From positions 62,001 through 126,000 of the forward strand of contig NZ_JAATHD010000003.1 of NCBI RefSeq assembly GCF_011947265.1: a DNA stretch of 64,000 nucleotides, written 5' to 3'. Positions 41,123 through 50,623 of this stretch are shown one piece after another. The position numbers and the translations under genes are program-made. Numbering within the stretch: the stretch's first letter is position 1; each line of letters starts with the position of its first letter. Source of the stretch: Paenibacillus sp. HB172176 (lineage in GTDB: Bacteria > Bacillota > Bacilli > Paenibacillales > Paenibacillaceae). Below the pieces are notes generated by a model. That model made no database searches and was not told where the DNA came from. It was given only the letters and a program-made list of their open reading frames with translations.

Positions 41123-42694
41123 ATGAAGAAAAAGTCAACGATGTTTATGGCCGCTTTAATGGGAGTCAGTCTGGTGCTGGGCGCTTGTTCGAACAACAAT
41201 AACGGTAATAACAACACAGCTCCGAGCGCAAGCGCGGATACCGGAGCAAGCAGCAGCCCGAGCGAAACCTCAGCTGCGCTGAAGGATCAAACCTTCACAT
41301 TCCTCAACTACAGCAATCCAAGCTGGCCGTACGACAAGAACTGGGTCGTGTACGATTATATCAAAGAGAAAACCGGAGTCACGCTGGATGTGCAAATTCC
41401 TTCAGGCAACCTGCTGGAGGATGCGACAAGCCTGGCCATCGCTTCCGGGGAAATGCCGGATCTGATCTGGTCGCAGTCGAAGGCTTCCGCCGATAAGTTC
41501 GGCCAGCAAGGCGCGCTGGTGAACATTCTCGACTATGTGGACGAAATGCCGAACTTCAAGGCCTGGATGGAGGATCATCAGACCGAAACGCAGAATATGC
41601 TGTCCTCCGACGGCAAGATGTATGAATTCCCGAACTCCGGACTGGGCGAATCGAACCGCCGCACGTGGATGTACCGCGAGGACATCTTCAAGGAGCAAGG
41701 GCTGTCGACGCCTAACACATGGGACGAGCTGTATGAAACGCTGAAAAAGCTGAAAGCGGCTTATCCGGACAGCTACCCGCTGACGTTCCGCAACGGCTTG
41801 CGCTACTTCTATGACTTCGGAGCGGGCTTCAACGTCTCCGCTGAAATCGAGAAGAACAAGGCGAGCGTGTACATGGACAGTGAATCCGGCGAGTTCAAAT
41901 ACGCTCCGATCCAGGACGAGTACAAGACTATGCTGGAATATTTCAACAAGTTCTACAAAGAGGGCCTCATACCGAAGGACTTCCTGACAATGGATACGAA
42001 GATGTGGCAGGATATCGTATCGACGAACCGCGCCTTCATCACACTTGATTACATGGGCCGGATTGACTTCTTCAACTCCGCGCTTCGCCCGGACAACCCG
42101 GACTTCACCATGAATTTCATGGCTCCTCCGGCTGGCTGGGAAGGCGGACCGCAGCATAACGCGTATACGGCGGTATCCGAGGAAGGCTTCATGATTGCTT
42201 CCACTTCGAAGAAGATCGACGACATCGTGAAATTCATTGACTGGTTCTACTCTGAAGACGGCAAGCAAACAGTAAGCTGGGGCAAGGAAGGCGAGACGTA
42301 CAGCGGAGATTCCTTCATTAAGGATTATGCCGATATTACCGATTTGAGAAAATCAACCGGTCTGTCGACAGACGGCACGTATGCCTGGTTCGACTTCGAC
42401 GCTCATATCTCGGTGTCTTCGCCGGAGCTGCAATCCGCTTATGAGCAAGCGCCGAAATATGACGGTGCGAAATCATCAACGCTGGCGTTCACGCCGGAAG
42501 AGCAGCAAATTCTGAGCACCAAAGGCGATTCGCTGAACAGCAACCGTGACGAGAATCTGGCGAAGTTCATCATGGGCACGCGCAGCTTCGACGAGTGGGA
42601 CAAGTTCATCGACGAACAGAAGAAGCTTGGATATGAGGATATCGTGGCGATTTACAAAACCGCATACGACCGCGCGCAAGCAGCAGTAAAGTAA
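41123..42694 (+). CDS. Extracellular sugar-binding lipoprotein of ABC transporter
   Basis: 523 residues from ATG 41123 with a purine-rich site about 10 nt upstream; the frame reaches 41111. Signal sequence with lipobox LVLGAC (C22) and an Asn/Ser-rich linker. CUT1 binding-protein features: YDYIKEKTGVTLDVQIPSGN, IASGEMPDLIWSQ, LVNILDYVDEMPNFKAW, MYRRED-like YREDIFKEQGLSTPNTWDEL and C-terminal SFDEWDKFIDEQKKLGYEDI. Receptor of the second transporter; ligand unknown, possibly an N-acetylhexosamine oligosaccharide given the GH20 in the region (inference). A terminator follows. Confidence 0.95.
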   Translation: MKKKSTMFMAALMGVSLVLGACSNNNNGNNNTAPSASADTGASSSPSETSAALKDQTFTFLNYSNPSWPYDKNWVVYDYIKEKTGVTLDVQIPSGNLLEDATSLAIASGEMPDLIWSQSKASADKFGQQGALVNILDYVDEMPNFKAWMEDHQTETQNMLSSDGKMYEFPNSGLGESNRRTWMYREDIFKEQGLSTPNTWDELYETLKKLKAAYPDSYPLTFRNGLRYFYDFGAGFNVSAEIEKNKASVYMDSESGEFKYAPIQDEYKTMLEYFNKFYKEGLIPKDFLTMDTKMWQDIVSTNRAFITLDYMGRIDFFNSALRPDNPDFTMNFMAPPAGWEGGPQHNAYTAVSEEGFMIASTSKKIDDIVKFIDWFYSEDGKQTVSWGKEGETYSGDSFIKDYADITDLRKSTGLSTDGTYAWFDFDAHISVSSPELQSAYEQAPKYDGAKSSTLAFTPEEQQILSTKGDSLNSNRDENLAKFIMGTRSFDEWDKFIDEQKKLGYEDIVAIYKTAYDRAQAAVK

Positions 42695-42767
42695 GCTTTA
42701 TTGAAACTGTGATAAAACCTCTATCGAGTTCTCTCGAAGAGCGGCCTTTGTGGTAAGTCAAACCGAG

Positions 42768-42799
42768 AACAAGCCCCGTTGAACCAGCGGGGCTTGTTT
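42768..42799 (+). terminator. Terminator of the second transporter operon
   Basis: Arms AACAAGCCCCG and CGGGGCTTGTT with a 9-nt loop, ending GTTTG. The U-tract is short but the stem is GC-rich. Confidence 0.85.
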
Positions 42800-42856
42800 G
42801 ATACCAGGGCAGATCGGAAAAATGGCGTATTCTCATCGACCTAGCACCAACCAACA

Positions 42857-43060
42857 GATTCTAAGGAAGATTCATATCGTTAAACGACTGAATCTCCAGC
42901 CTGCGTGTTTCTAAAGAAGATGGATTTCGTTATTTCATCAAAGTGGGTATAATTTCGGCCCGAAACAATGGAATAAGACGATCAATCTTCGTTAGATTTG
43001 AAAATGAGGCCTTTTTATGAGTATAACGTTATCAGGTTTCGTTAGCGTTCCGCCTGGCTC
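42857..43060. repeat. Dispersed intergenic repeat, copy 1 (plus orientation)
   Basis: About 204 bp lying 80 bp before the heparinase-like gene, matching the reverse complement of 55344-55549 over its whole length at roughly 80% identity by eye. Shared blocks include CTGAATCTCCAGCCTGCG, GGAATAAGACGAT, ATCTTCGTTAGATTTGAA and AACGTTATCAGGTTTCGTTA. Inside it CTAAGGAAGA (42861) and CTAAAGAAGA (42911) are 50 bp apart. No gene is seen in 42695-43139. Confidence 0.85.
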
Positions 43061-43139
43061 CATCGAGCCCCCTTATCGAAGTCTGTCCGTAATGTTTTCG
43101 TTACTCAAAACTTTATAAATACTATTGTGGTAAGAAAGG

Positions 43140-46100
43140 ATGACGATGATGAATCTTCTTTCAATTAAGAGAAAGCTTTCTTCCGTAATGGCTGCGCTGC
43201 TTGTGGTCAGCTATGTTCAGCTCTTCGCGCCTGCGGATGCTGTGAATGTTGCGAGCGCGGCGGAGGACGGACCCGAGCAAACCTTCCCGATCTCGCTGCA
43301 GATTAATAATATGGATTCGGCGACGAATGCGACGGGAGACACGGTTGGAACAGCCGGAATAGCGGTTGTTGCGAATTCAGATCCGGACTATATAAAGGAA
43401 GGGACGGGCTCGAAAAAGTGGCTTCTATCCTATGTCCCAGATCCAACAAATCCCGATGTCTATGATAACGGAGCCGCGCTCATCTATCCGAAGCAAGCTC
43501 CAAATGTGGATTTGAACGGTTATTCCACGCTAAAATTTTGGGCCTACTCCATGAAAGCCAGAACAGGAGATCAAGCAGAGAAGCAGATGCTTGTTCGATT
43601 CTATATGAAAGGCGATTCGCAGTATTACTCCTATCGCCTCTCTCTGGACTGGACAGGCTGGAAGGAAATCGAGATTCCTCTTCAGACTGTGAAAAGCCAA
43701 GCGAGCGATAGTGCAACGATCAAACCATGGGGGCCTCTCGACTATATTCGATTCGACCGGGCCGCGTCTTCCGGAACGAATCATGATCCAGAATTGCAAA
43801 TTTATCTTGATGATATGCGGCTGACGAATACGGCTGAAGTGTATCCGGCTGCATCGGACAAACCATCCGGCGAGTATAAGAACAAGGTAACGCTTCATTT
43901 GTCTTCGTTATCTCAGCCTTCCGTCTTAACTAGCGTTTATTATAAGAGAGAGGGAGTGGACAGCGATTTTCAGCTATATTCAGCTCCGCTTACCTTGACG
44001 GAAGACACGACGCTCATTACGAAGGCATCCATTAATGGCGTAGATAGCAGTGAAACAACGTATAACTATACGTTCATATATGGAGAGTTTGTAGAAAATG
44101 CGATAGTCGATTTGCCTGCCGGCACCTATGCTGAGGAAAAAACGGTTACCCTTTCTTCCGAAACCGCAGGCGCGTCCCTCTTCTATAAGTTCGAAGGCGA
44201 GGATAATGATTTTAAACCCTATACGGAGCCTATTGTATTGGATCATCCCGTGACACTGGTTACAAAAGCGGTGTATAACGATATTTCCAGCGATGAGGTC
44301 AGCTATTCGTACAACATTGATCTGTCTGGAAGCAGCAGTATCCCGATCAGCGATATGGAGAATTTCACAGGATGGACGAATACGACGCCGACAACCCATC
44401 AAGCGGTCTTGGGACAGAAGTCGGGACTGTGGACCGACCCGACGTCGGCTATTAATGTGACTGGATTTAATGCGCCTTGGGACGAGAATGATCAGATCGA
44501 ATTCTGGTTGTATTCGGACAAGGTATCGTACAAAAAAATCTATTTTATTCTGGAAGCGAATATTCCCGATCCGGGCTTCGACTATTTCATGAGCACAATC
44601 ACTGTGGATTGGACGGGTTGGAAGAAGATCGAGCTTCCGTTCAACAAATTTCTGAATTCGACGGGACTGGCGGATTTGGCAAATTTCCATCAAATTATTA
44701 TTCATCCGAATTGGTATGATTCGGAAAACCCCGATCCTACGGACAAGCTATACTTCGACGGCATGGCCGTAACGAAGAATGCTGTAGAGCCGTCGATCAA
44801 CAAGATCGACAAGAGTGCGCTGCCTGACAGCACGCTGCATTATTCCTTCTCGCTCAAAAATATCGGCAACGCGGATACCGCATATGGCATTGCTCCGAAA
44901 ACAGCATTTCCGGCAGGCTATGAGGTGTCTTATGACACAATGACGGCTGTTGTTGCGCAAGGCGAAGAGACGGATGTCGATATTGAGGTGAAGGTGCCGG
45001 AGGGCGCCGCGGCCGGGGATTCGAAGCAGGCCGTGTTCACGGTAACGCCGCTGCAAGGCGGCAAGCAAACGAATATCGAATTGAATGTGAAAGTCGGTTC
45101 TCCAAGAGTTCCTGCCAAACAGCATCCTTATGTGATGGTGTCGCAAGCACAGCTCGATGCCGCGAAGGAGAAGGTAGCGACCTATGATTGGGCGCAGGAT
45201 TATCTCGATGCGATTCAGCTTAAGGCCGACGCCTGGGTGGACAAGACGGTCTATTACCCGTCGAAGCCGGGCGGCGAAAGCTCTCTGTACACTTGCGGCG
45301 ACACGCCGCTCGTATTCGAGTACGACAAGCCGCATGAGCATCTTTGTCCGGACGACGATACGTATCATACCGGCGATGATCTTGACGCCGCTTGGCGTTT
45401 CACCGCGCATACGGTCAACATCGAAGCTGCGCGCAATCTGGCATTGGTTTACGCTTTGACCGGCGAGGAGAAATACGCAGCGAAAGCCAAAGAAATCCTG
45501 ATGAACTATGCGGCGTTGTATCCGAGCTATCCGCTGCAGGCTCTGAACGGGAGACTCTATTATCAGTCTCTGGATGAAGCGGTGCAAATGATAGAGCTGG
45601 TGCAAGCCTATGATTTGGTAGAACCTAGCGGTTTGTTCACTATCTCCGAGCAATACGATCTGGAGCAAAACTTATTCGCGCCATCCGCGAAGACGCTTCA
45701 AGGCTACGATGTAGGCAAGTCCAACTGGCAAACCTGGCATAATGCCGCTATCGGCGCGGTTGGAGCCCTGCTGGAGGATCAAGCTCTAATGGATTTCTCT
45801 GTAAAAGGAAAGAGCGGATTCGAATTCCAGATGGCTAACAGCGTATTATCCGACGGCTTCTGGTATGAGGGCGCCATCGGCTATCATTTCTACGCGCAGT
45901 CGGCGCTGCTCTATCATGCGCAGGCGCTGAAGAATAGCGGCTATGATCTGTTCGCGAATCCGAACTTCAAGAAGACCTTTGACGTCACGCTGCAATACGC
46001 ATTCCCGGATCTCGGCATTATTAACAGCAATGACTCGGGCAAATATCCGACGAGTCTGGCGGCTCCGGGCAGAGTGGTGCCGAAGGATTACGAGGAAGTG

Positions 46101-48530
46101 TTCGCGGAATATAATGATCCGGCGTACGGTGCGTTGCTGGATACGCTCTATAACGACAAGCAGCGTCCAAGAGGCGGGTTTGTCATTCCGGGCGATATCA
46201 ATTCCGGCATCGTTGGGGAAGAGGCAGTATTTTATGGGGAAGAGATGATTCCTACCGGGGGCTCGTTGCCGTCTGACAGCTATAACTTCACTGGACTCGG
46301 TCATTCCGTGCTGAGAGCGGGAACGGGCGACGATCAGTTATACGCGCTGGTGGATTACGGTATTCACGGCGGCTATCACGGTCACCCGGATGAGCTTCAT
46401 CTCGAGGTATTCGGGAAGGGCGAGCGTCTGGCTCCAGACCCTGGCATCCCGCCATACAGCAACTCGATGTACGAATCCTACTACAAGAAGACATTCGCGC
46501 ATAATACGGTAGCGATTGACGGTAAGACGCAAAACGTGGAAGCGGAGATGGAGGTCAACGAACCGACCAAGCTGTTCCTGACATCCGAGCCGTTCAATAT
46601 TATGACGAATACGTCGAGCAAGGCGTATGCGAATATGAATCGTTATGAGAGAACGGTCGCTGTCACAAAGGATTATATGATCGATCTGTTCTCGGTGGAA
46701 TCGGATACGGAGCGTACATTTGACTGGATCATGCATGGACTTGGCGACTTTACGCTGGGCACCGACATGTCCCTCTATGAAGAAACGCTGGGAACAGAGG
46801 ATGCGTATTCCTTCTTCCGCAATGGTCAGGTTGCAGATGTGAATGGCGCATGGGAAGGGCAGTGGAAGAAGGAAAGCGGCAACGGCTTGAAGCTGTTCAG
46901 CTTGACCAGCTCGGCGGAGCACCCATCCGAGATGATCGTGGGCGAGGCTCCTGGACCTGCAAATGATACAAGCAAGTACATGCCGACGCTTGTGAATCGC
47001 GTTGAAGGTACGGAAGCGCAATTTGTCAGCTTGCTGGAGCCTTTCAACGGCACGAGTCAAATCGAGAGCGTGGAGAAGACGGGAGCGGGCCAGATTGAAG
47101 TGAATCTGAAGGACGGCCGCACGCAAGTGTTCTATTATAATAGCGGCGTAGAATCGGCCGGCAAGCTTCAATACTATTATATGGATGGCAAAAACTATGG
47201 GGCTGAGGATGTAGAGGTGACTGCGGAACTGGAGGGCGATGTATTGACGTTGACGTCGAGCGAACCCGCAGATCTCATTAGCGCGAGCATCGTAGTATAC
47301 GCGCCTGAAGCATCAACCGTAATGTGGAATGGCGAAGAGGCTGATTTTACGAGTAATAACGGGTTCGTCATGGTCAGCGCAAGCGATGAGTCGGCGGAAG
47401 AGCCGGGCGATGGTGATGGCGGCGACGGCGGAGATACGGACAATAATGGTGGAGACAATGGCAATGATGATGGAAATGGTAATGGCAATAGTAACGGCAA
47501 TGGGGGAGGCGGCACAGGAACAACCAATCCTTCATCCAATGCTGGCAAAATAGAGAAGGAAGTTCCTGTCGGCAGCAACGCTCAATTATCTCTTGGGAAC
47601 AACGAGTTTGTCGTTAACATTCCTGCCGGATCTATGGGCGAAGTCGTGAAGTATGTGGTGGAGAAGCTCAGCGACGCTAACGTATTGTCGACCATATTGA
47701 AAGGCAGAAAGGATGTTCTGAGCTCTGTCTTTGAGGTGAAGAAGGACAAAGAAGGATTATTCTCGGTTCCGATCAAGCTGCGCTTCAAGTTTGATCCATC
47801 CAAGCTGGAGGAAGGGCAAATCGCTTCCGTCTACTATTACGACGAGGATGCGGGGGAGTGGATTCCGATGGGCGGAACGGTCGATGGCGATTACATTGAA
47901 GTCGAGTCGAACCACTTGACGAAGTTCGCTGTTCTGGCCGCAGAAGCGCCAGAAGAAGAGACAACGGAGCTGACAGATATCGACGGCCACTGGGCGCAAG
48001 CGGATATTGAGGCTGCGGTCGAGGCTGGCATTGTCCATGGTTATACGGATGGAAGCTTCCATCCGGATCAATCCGTGACGCGGGAGGAGTTCAGCGTCAT
48101 GCTGATGAACGCTTTGCAGCCTGAAGGGAAAGCATCGCAGGAGCTTGCCTACACAGATGCCAGCACGATTAGCGATTGGGCAGCGGTTGCTGTGGCTTTG
48201 GCCAGTGAGGCTTATATCGTGTCCGGCTTCGAGGATGGCAGCTTCCGTCCAGGACAGCAGATGACAAGAGCGCAGCTTGCGGTTATGCTGGCTAATGTGC
48301 TGGAGGACGGAGAGCAAACGGCGGACGGTACAAGCAGCAACAACGATTCGATGATATTCAGCGACGCATCTGCAATTCCGATGTGGGCCGTTCAAGCGAC
48401 GGTTCGGGTGAAGGAAGCGGGCCTCATGATTGGCCGCAGCGGCAACAAATTCGTGCCGTCAGGCATCGTCACTAGAGCTGAAGCAGCGACTGTGATTATG
48501 CGTTTGTTGGAGGAGCAGTTGGGGAAGTAA
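43140..48530 (+). CDS. SLH-anchored heparinase II/III-like polysaccharide lyase
   Basis: About 1795 residues. The first ATG is used, though AAGAAAGGA sits better for ATG 43146 or 43149. Signal peptide 1-35; carbohydrate-binding-like domains at about 45-235 and 400-545; two Ig-like chitobiase C-terminal-type repeats (235-400); a NEW3 domain (550-655); an alginate-lyase-like helical domain (656-1040, NIEAARNLALVYALTGEEKY); a heparinase II/III sheet domain (about 1045-1400, GYHGHPDELHLEVFGKG, KTFAHNTVAIDGK). After a Gly/Asp/Asn linker (1420-1455) come a ZU5-like domain and three SLH repeats from about 1612. Cell-surface enzyme that would cleave a uronic-acid polysaccharide by elimination; the substrate cannot be fixed from sequence. 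Confidence 0.9.
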   Translation: MTMMNLLSIKRKLSSVMAALLVVSYVQLFAPADAVNVASAAEDGPEQTFPISLQINNMDSATNATGDTVGTAGIAVVANSDPDYIKEGTGSKKWLLSYVPDPTNPDVYDNGAALIYPKQAPNVDLNGYSTLKFWAYSMKARTGDQAEKQMLVRFYMKGDSQYYSYRLSLDWTGWKEIEIPLQTVKSQASDSATIKPWGPLDYIRFDRAASSGTNHDPELQIYLDDMRLTNTAEVYPAASDKPSGEYKNKVTLHLSSLSQPSVLTSVYYKREGVDSDFQLYSAPLTLTEDTTLITKASINGVDSSETTYNYTFIYGEFVENAIVDLPAGTYAEEKTVTLSSETAGASLFYKFEGEDNDFKPYTEPIVLDHPVTLVTKAVYNDISSDEVSYSYNIDLSGSSSIPISDMENFTGWTNTTPTTHQAVLGQKSGLWTDPTSAINVTGFNAPWDENDQIEFWLYSDKVSYKKIYFILEANIPDPGFDYFMSTITVDWTGWKKIELPFNKFLNSTGLADLANFHQIIIHPNWYDSENPDPTDKLYFDGMAVTKNAVEPSINKIDKSALPDSTLHYSFSLKNIGNADTAYGIAPKTAFPAGYEVSYDTMTAVVAQGEETDVDIEVKVPEGAAAGDSKQAVFTVTPLQGGKQTNIELNVKVGSPRVPAKQHPYVMVSQAQLDAAKEKVATYDWAQDYLDAIQLKADAWVDKTVYYPSKPGGESSLYTCGDTPLVFEYDKPHEHLCPDDDTYHTGDDLDAAWRFTAHTVNIEAARNLALVYALTGEEKYAAKAKEILMNYAALYPSYPLQALNGRLYYQSLDEAVQMIELVQAYDLVEPSGLFTISEQYDLEQNLFAPSAKTLQGYDVGKSNWQTWHNAAIGAVGALLEDQALMDFSVKGKSGFEFQMANSVLSDGFWYEGAIGYHFYAQSALLYHAQALKNSGYDLFANPNFKKTFDVTLQYAFPDLGIINSNDSGKYPTSLAAPGRVVPKDYEEVFAEYNDPAYGALLDTLYNDKQRPRGGFVIPGDINSGIVGEEAVFYGEEMIPTGGSLPSDSYNFTGLGHSVLRAGTGDDQLYALVDYGIHGGYHGHPDELHLEVFGKGERLAPDPGIPPYSNSMYESYYKKTFAHNTVAIDGKTQNVEAEMEVNEPTKLFLTSEPFNIMTNTSSKAYANMNRYERTVAVTKDYMIDLFSVESDTERTFDWIMHGLGDFTLGTDMSLYEETLGTEDAYSFFRNGQVADVNGAWEGQWKKESGNGLKLFSLTSSAEHPSEMIVGEAPGPANDTSKYMPTLVNRVEGTEAQFVSLLEPFNGTSQIESVEKTGAGQIEVNLKDGRTQVFYYNSGVESAGKLQYYYMDGKNYGAEDVEVTAELEGDVLTLTSSEPADLISASIVVYAPEASTVMWNGEEADFTSNNGFVMVSASDESAEEPGDGDGGDGGDTDNNGGDNGNDDGNGNGNSNGNGGGGTGTTNPSSNAGKIEKEVPVGSNAQLSLGNNEFVVNIPAGSMGEVVKYVVEKLSDANVLSTILKGRKDVLSSVFEVKKDKEGLFSVPIKLRFKFDPSKLEEGQIASVYYYDEDAGEWIPMGGTVDGDYIEVESNHLTKFAVLAAEAPEEETTELTDIDGHWAQADIEAAVEAGIVHGYTDGSFHPDQSVTREEFSVMLMNALQPEGKASQELAYTDASTISDWAAVAVALASEAYIVSGFEDGSFRPGQQMTRAQLAVMLANVLEDGEQTADGTSSNNDSMIFSDASAIPMWAVQATVRVKEAGLMIGRSGNKFVPSGIVTRAEAATVIMRLLEEQLGK

Positions 48531-48589
48531 GAGAGTAGTGAGAGAGAAGTAAGAATAAGATGAGTGCAAGAGCGTAATTGAAGGAGCAT

Positions 48590-48635
48590 ATGAGCCAACT
48601 TTCCAAGCCGGATCGTTGGTTCATGGGCTTTTTTT
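48590..48635 (+). terminator. Probable terminator of the heparinase-like gene
   Basis: Arms ATGAGCCAAC and GTTGGTTCAT (one G-U pair) followed by GGGCTTTTTTT. The gap of four bases between stem and U-tract makes it imperfect, but position and T-run fit. Confidence 0.65.
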
Positions 48636-48733
48636 AATGCTCTTCCGTTCGGGACCCCGGTAGCTTTGCTCAATTTGCTTTCTGAACAGTAATTCCTCCA
48701 GTATAATTTGAAGAAATCATTGATATCAGCTTA

Positions 48734-48962
48734 TATACTGGAATATGTCCTGCTTATTGGTCGTTCTCACTTTATGAGAGTCGTTTGAATGATAATATGC
48801 AGGAGTAATTCCTGTATATCAGGAATTATAGTCGATTAGACGTAAATATACAGGAGAAATTCCATGACAATTACTGGTCAGAAAAACGAGAAAATCGAAA
48901 TAAAATTGGCATATGTGGAGAAATAAGCAGGAGCGAATCCAGTATATGGACCGCTCCTGCTT
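48734..48962. repeat. Structured intergenic element with inverted ends and 51-bp inner spacing
   Basis: ATATACTGGAATATGTCCTG (from 48734) and its imperfect inverse ending CCAGTATAT (48924-48948) bound the element. Inside, CAGGAGTAATTCC (48800) and CAGGAGAAATTCC (48851) are exactly 51 bp apart, and a third related motif CAGGAGCGAATCC lies at 48928. The right end also forms the terminator of the minus-strand gene. No gene is supported in 48531-48998. Confidence 0.7.
48925..48962 (-). terminator. Terminator of the PL14-like gene
   Basis: Perfect 11-bp arms AAGCAGGAGCG and CGCTCCTGCTT, 37 bp beyond the minus-strand stop codon. On the minus strand it ends in CTTATTTCT, a moderate U-tract. Confidence 0.75.
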
Positions 48963-48998
48963 ATTCTCACGGCTTCATGTTGCCGAAGCCCCTCCCAC

Positions 48999-50249
48999 TC
49001 AATAAAGCTTCGTAATCTTCCACCAATTAATATCGAATCCGCCGCCAAGCGCGTAGATTCCGAACTGATGCGTGCCCGCCGGGATAGTTACCTCATGCGA
49101 GACCGTACGGTAGCTGGACCAGCTTCCCGTGTTGGGTATATCGATTTCTCCCAGCACCGTATCGCCTTCATTGATATCGAGCGATATTCTGCCGCCGCTG
49201 TTTGGGGAAGCGACTCGGTATTCGACGAGATATTTGCCGGCGCTTGGGATATTGACATTGCCGAAGGCGAGCCAATCCTGATAATCGATGCCCCCGACAT
49301 TCGAGCCGCCGCCCGTATCCGACGTCGGTTCCGTCATAACGCCGCTCATCGAAGTATAGTTCTCAGCCTGCAAGGTATTCGTATAGCAGCCGCCTGCATC
49401 CAGCTCGCAGATTTCATTGGGGTTGGTGGACACCTTGAGATCATCATACCAAATCCACGAATCATTGGCCGGCGCGAATGAGGAGGTGGCGCCTCCGAAG
49501 AAGGAGGAGAAATACGCCTTGTCGATCTTATCCGAATTGCGGACGAAGCGAAGCCCGCTAATATTCGCGGCCGAGACGCCGTTATAATAAATTTGGATTT
49601 CTCCATCCGGATTGGCGTTGCCGTTCGTCACGGTATTCACCTTCAGACGCTGCACGATGTTGATCCAAGTGCCTTTCGAATAGTAAATATCCGAGCCGTT
49701 CGGGTTCTTAAGCACCGCATAATCCCCGTATTGTCCGGCGTTGCCCATATGATAATAGTAGATCGCCGCTTGTCCGCCGCTGCGCCAGATCATACGCGAG
49801 CTGAAGCCGTTGTAGCCCGTACATACCTGACCGCCGGAGCATGCGCCTCCGCCTGCCAGTCCGAGTCCGAGCTTGCCCGCGAATTCAGTCGTGCCCCAGC
49901 TGAAATCGCTGCTGAAACGAACCCAATAGGACAAGTAGTATTCATTGCCCGGCGTCAGCGTGAATGGAGCTTGTGCGCCGGAATTTTGCGGATCAATCTG
50001 TCCCGCGGGATAGAAGACGCGCAGAGACTGACCGCCGGAGTGATTGAAGTTGTAGCCGTCAATCCAAGTGCGGTTGCTCATTCCAAGATCCCATGGCGCG
50101 CTCCAGCCGTCTAATCCCCACTCGCTGAGCGTATAAGCGCTTCCGCGAGCAGGGCGTTCGAAGGTGTTGATTTTGGGCGCGGCGAAAGCCGCCATGGTGT
50201 CGAGCGTCAAGAACAGAACCAATGCCAATACGAATGCTTTGATCTTCAT
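48999..50249 (-). CDS. Secreted polysaccharide lyase-like (PL14 type) protein with CBM6
   Basis: 416 residues from ATG 50249, with GGAGG 7 nt upstream. Signal peptide 1-23 (FVLALVLFLTLDTMAAFA). The N-terminal jelly-roll (about 25-280) has EYYLSYWVRFSSDFSWG, AGKLGLGLAGG, SSRMIWRSGGQAAIYYYH and IQIYYNG, which fit the PL14/PL20-like fold acting on uronic-acid polymers. A CBM6-type domain covers about 290-416 (LQAENYTSMSG; IDYQDWLAFGNVNIP; INWWKITKLY). No anchor, so it is released. Lyase activity is inferred from the fold resemblance; the CBM6 call is firmer. Confidence 0.72.
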   Translation of the reverse strand: MKIKAFVLALVLFLTLDTMAAFAAPKINTFERPARGSAYTLSEWGLDGWSAPWDLGMSNRTWIDGYNFNHSGGQSLRVFYPAGQIDPQNSGAQAPFTLTPGNEYYLSYWVRFSSDFSWGTTEFAGKLGLGLAGGGACSGGQVCTGYNGFSSRMIWRSGGQAAIYYYHMGNAGQYGDYAVLKNPNGSDIYYSKGTWINIVQRLKVNTVTNGNANPDGEIQIYYNGVSAANISGLRFVRNSDKIDKAYFSSFFGGATSSFAPANDSWIWYDDLKVSTNPNEICELDAGGCYTNTLQAENYTSMSGVMTEPTSDTGGGSNVGGIDYQDWLAFGNVNIPSAGKYLVEYRVASPNSGGRISLDINEGDTVLGEIDIPNTGSWSSYRTVSHEVTIPAGTHQFGIYALGGGFDINWWKITKLY

Positions 50250-50623
50250 AAAATACCTCCAATGTTCATAGTCCAATCAGGTCTCTTGCTTAGCGAATCG
50301 CCTGCTTTGCATAACTGATTTGAAGCCGAAATGGGGATTTCTTAATTTCCTTCACCCTCCGGAGGCAATCCAAATATTAGCATGAAGCATCGGAGTCGTA
50401 TATTGTTCCATTGTCGGAAAATTCTCAAAAATATGACGGACGTCAAATTCGCTCAGATATCCTGTTAAGATTATTGTTGGATTTTAAGATTTTAGCCGGT
50501 ACATCCGCAATGAATTTTTCTCAAAAAAAGTTTTTTCGCAAAAGAGTGATCCAAATCCGAACTCGTCTCGAATAAGAAGTATACGCAACAAAAACAAATC
50601 ATTTCGAGGAGAGTGACGGATTT
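50250..50623. other. Divergent intergenic region with no gene
   Basis: AT-rich gap between the PL14-like gene (minus) and the helical-repeat gene (plus). I find no cre-like site, no terminator and no reading frame of interest. A run TTTTTCTCAAAAAAAG near 50515-50530 is the only marked composition feature. Confidence 0.6.
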
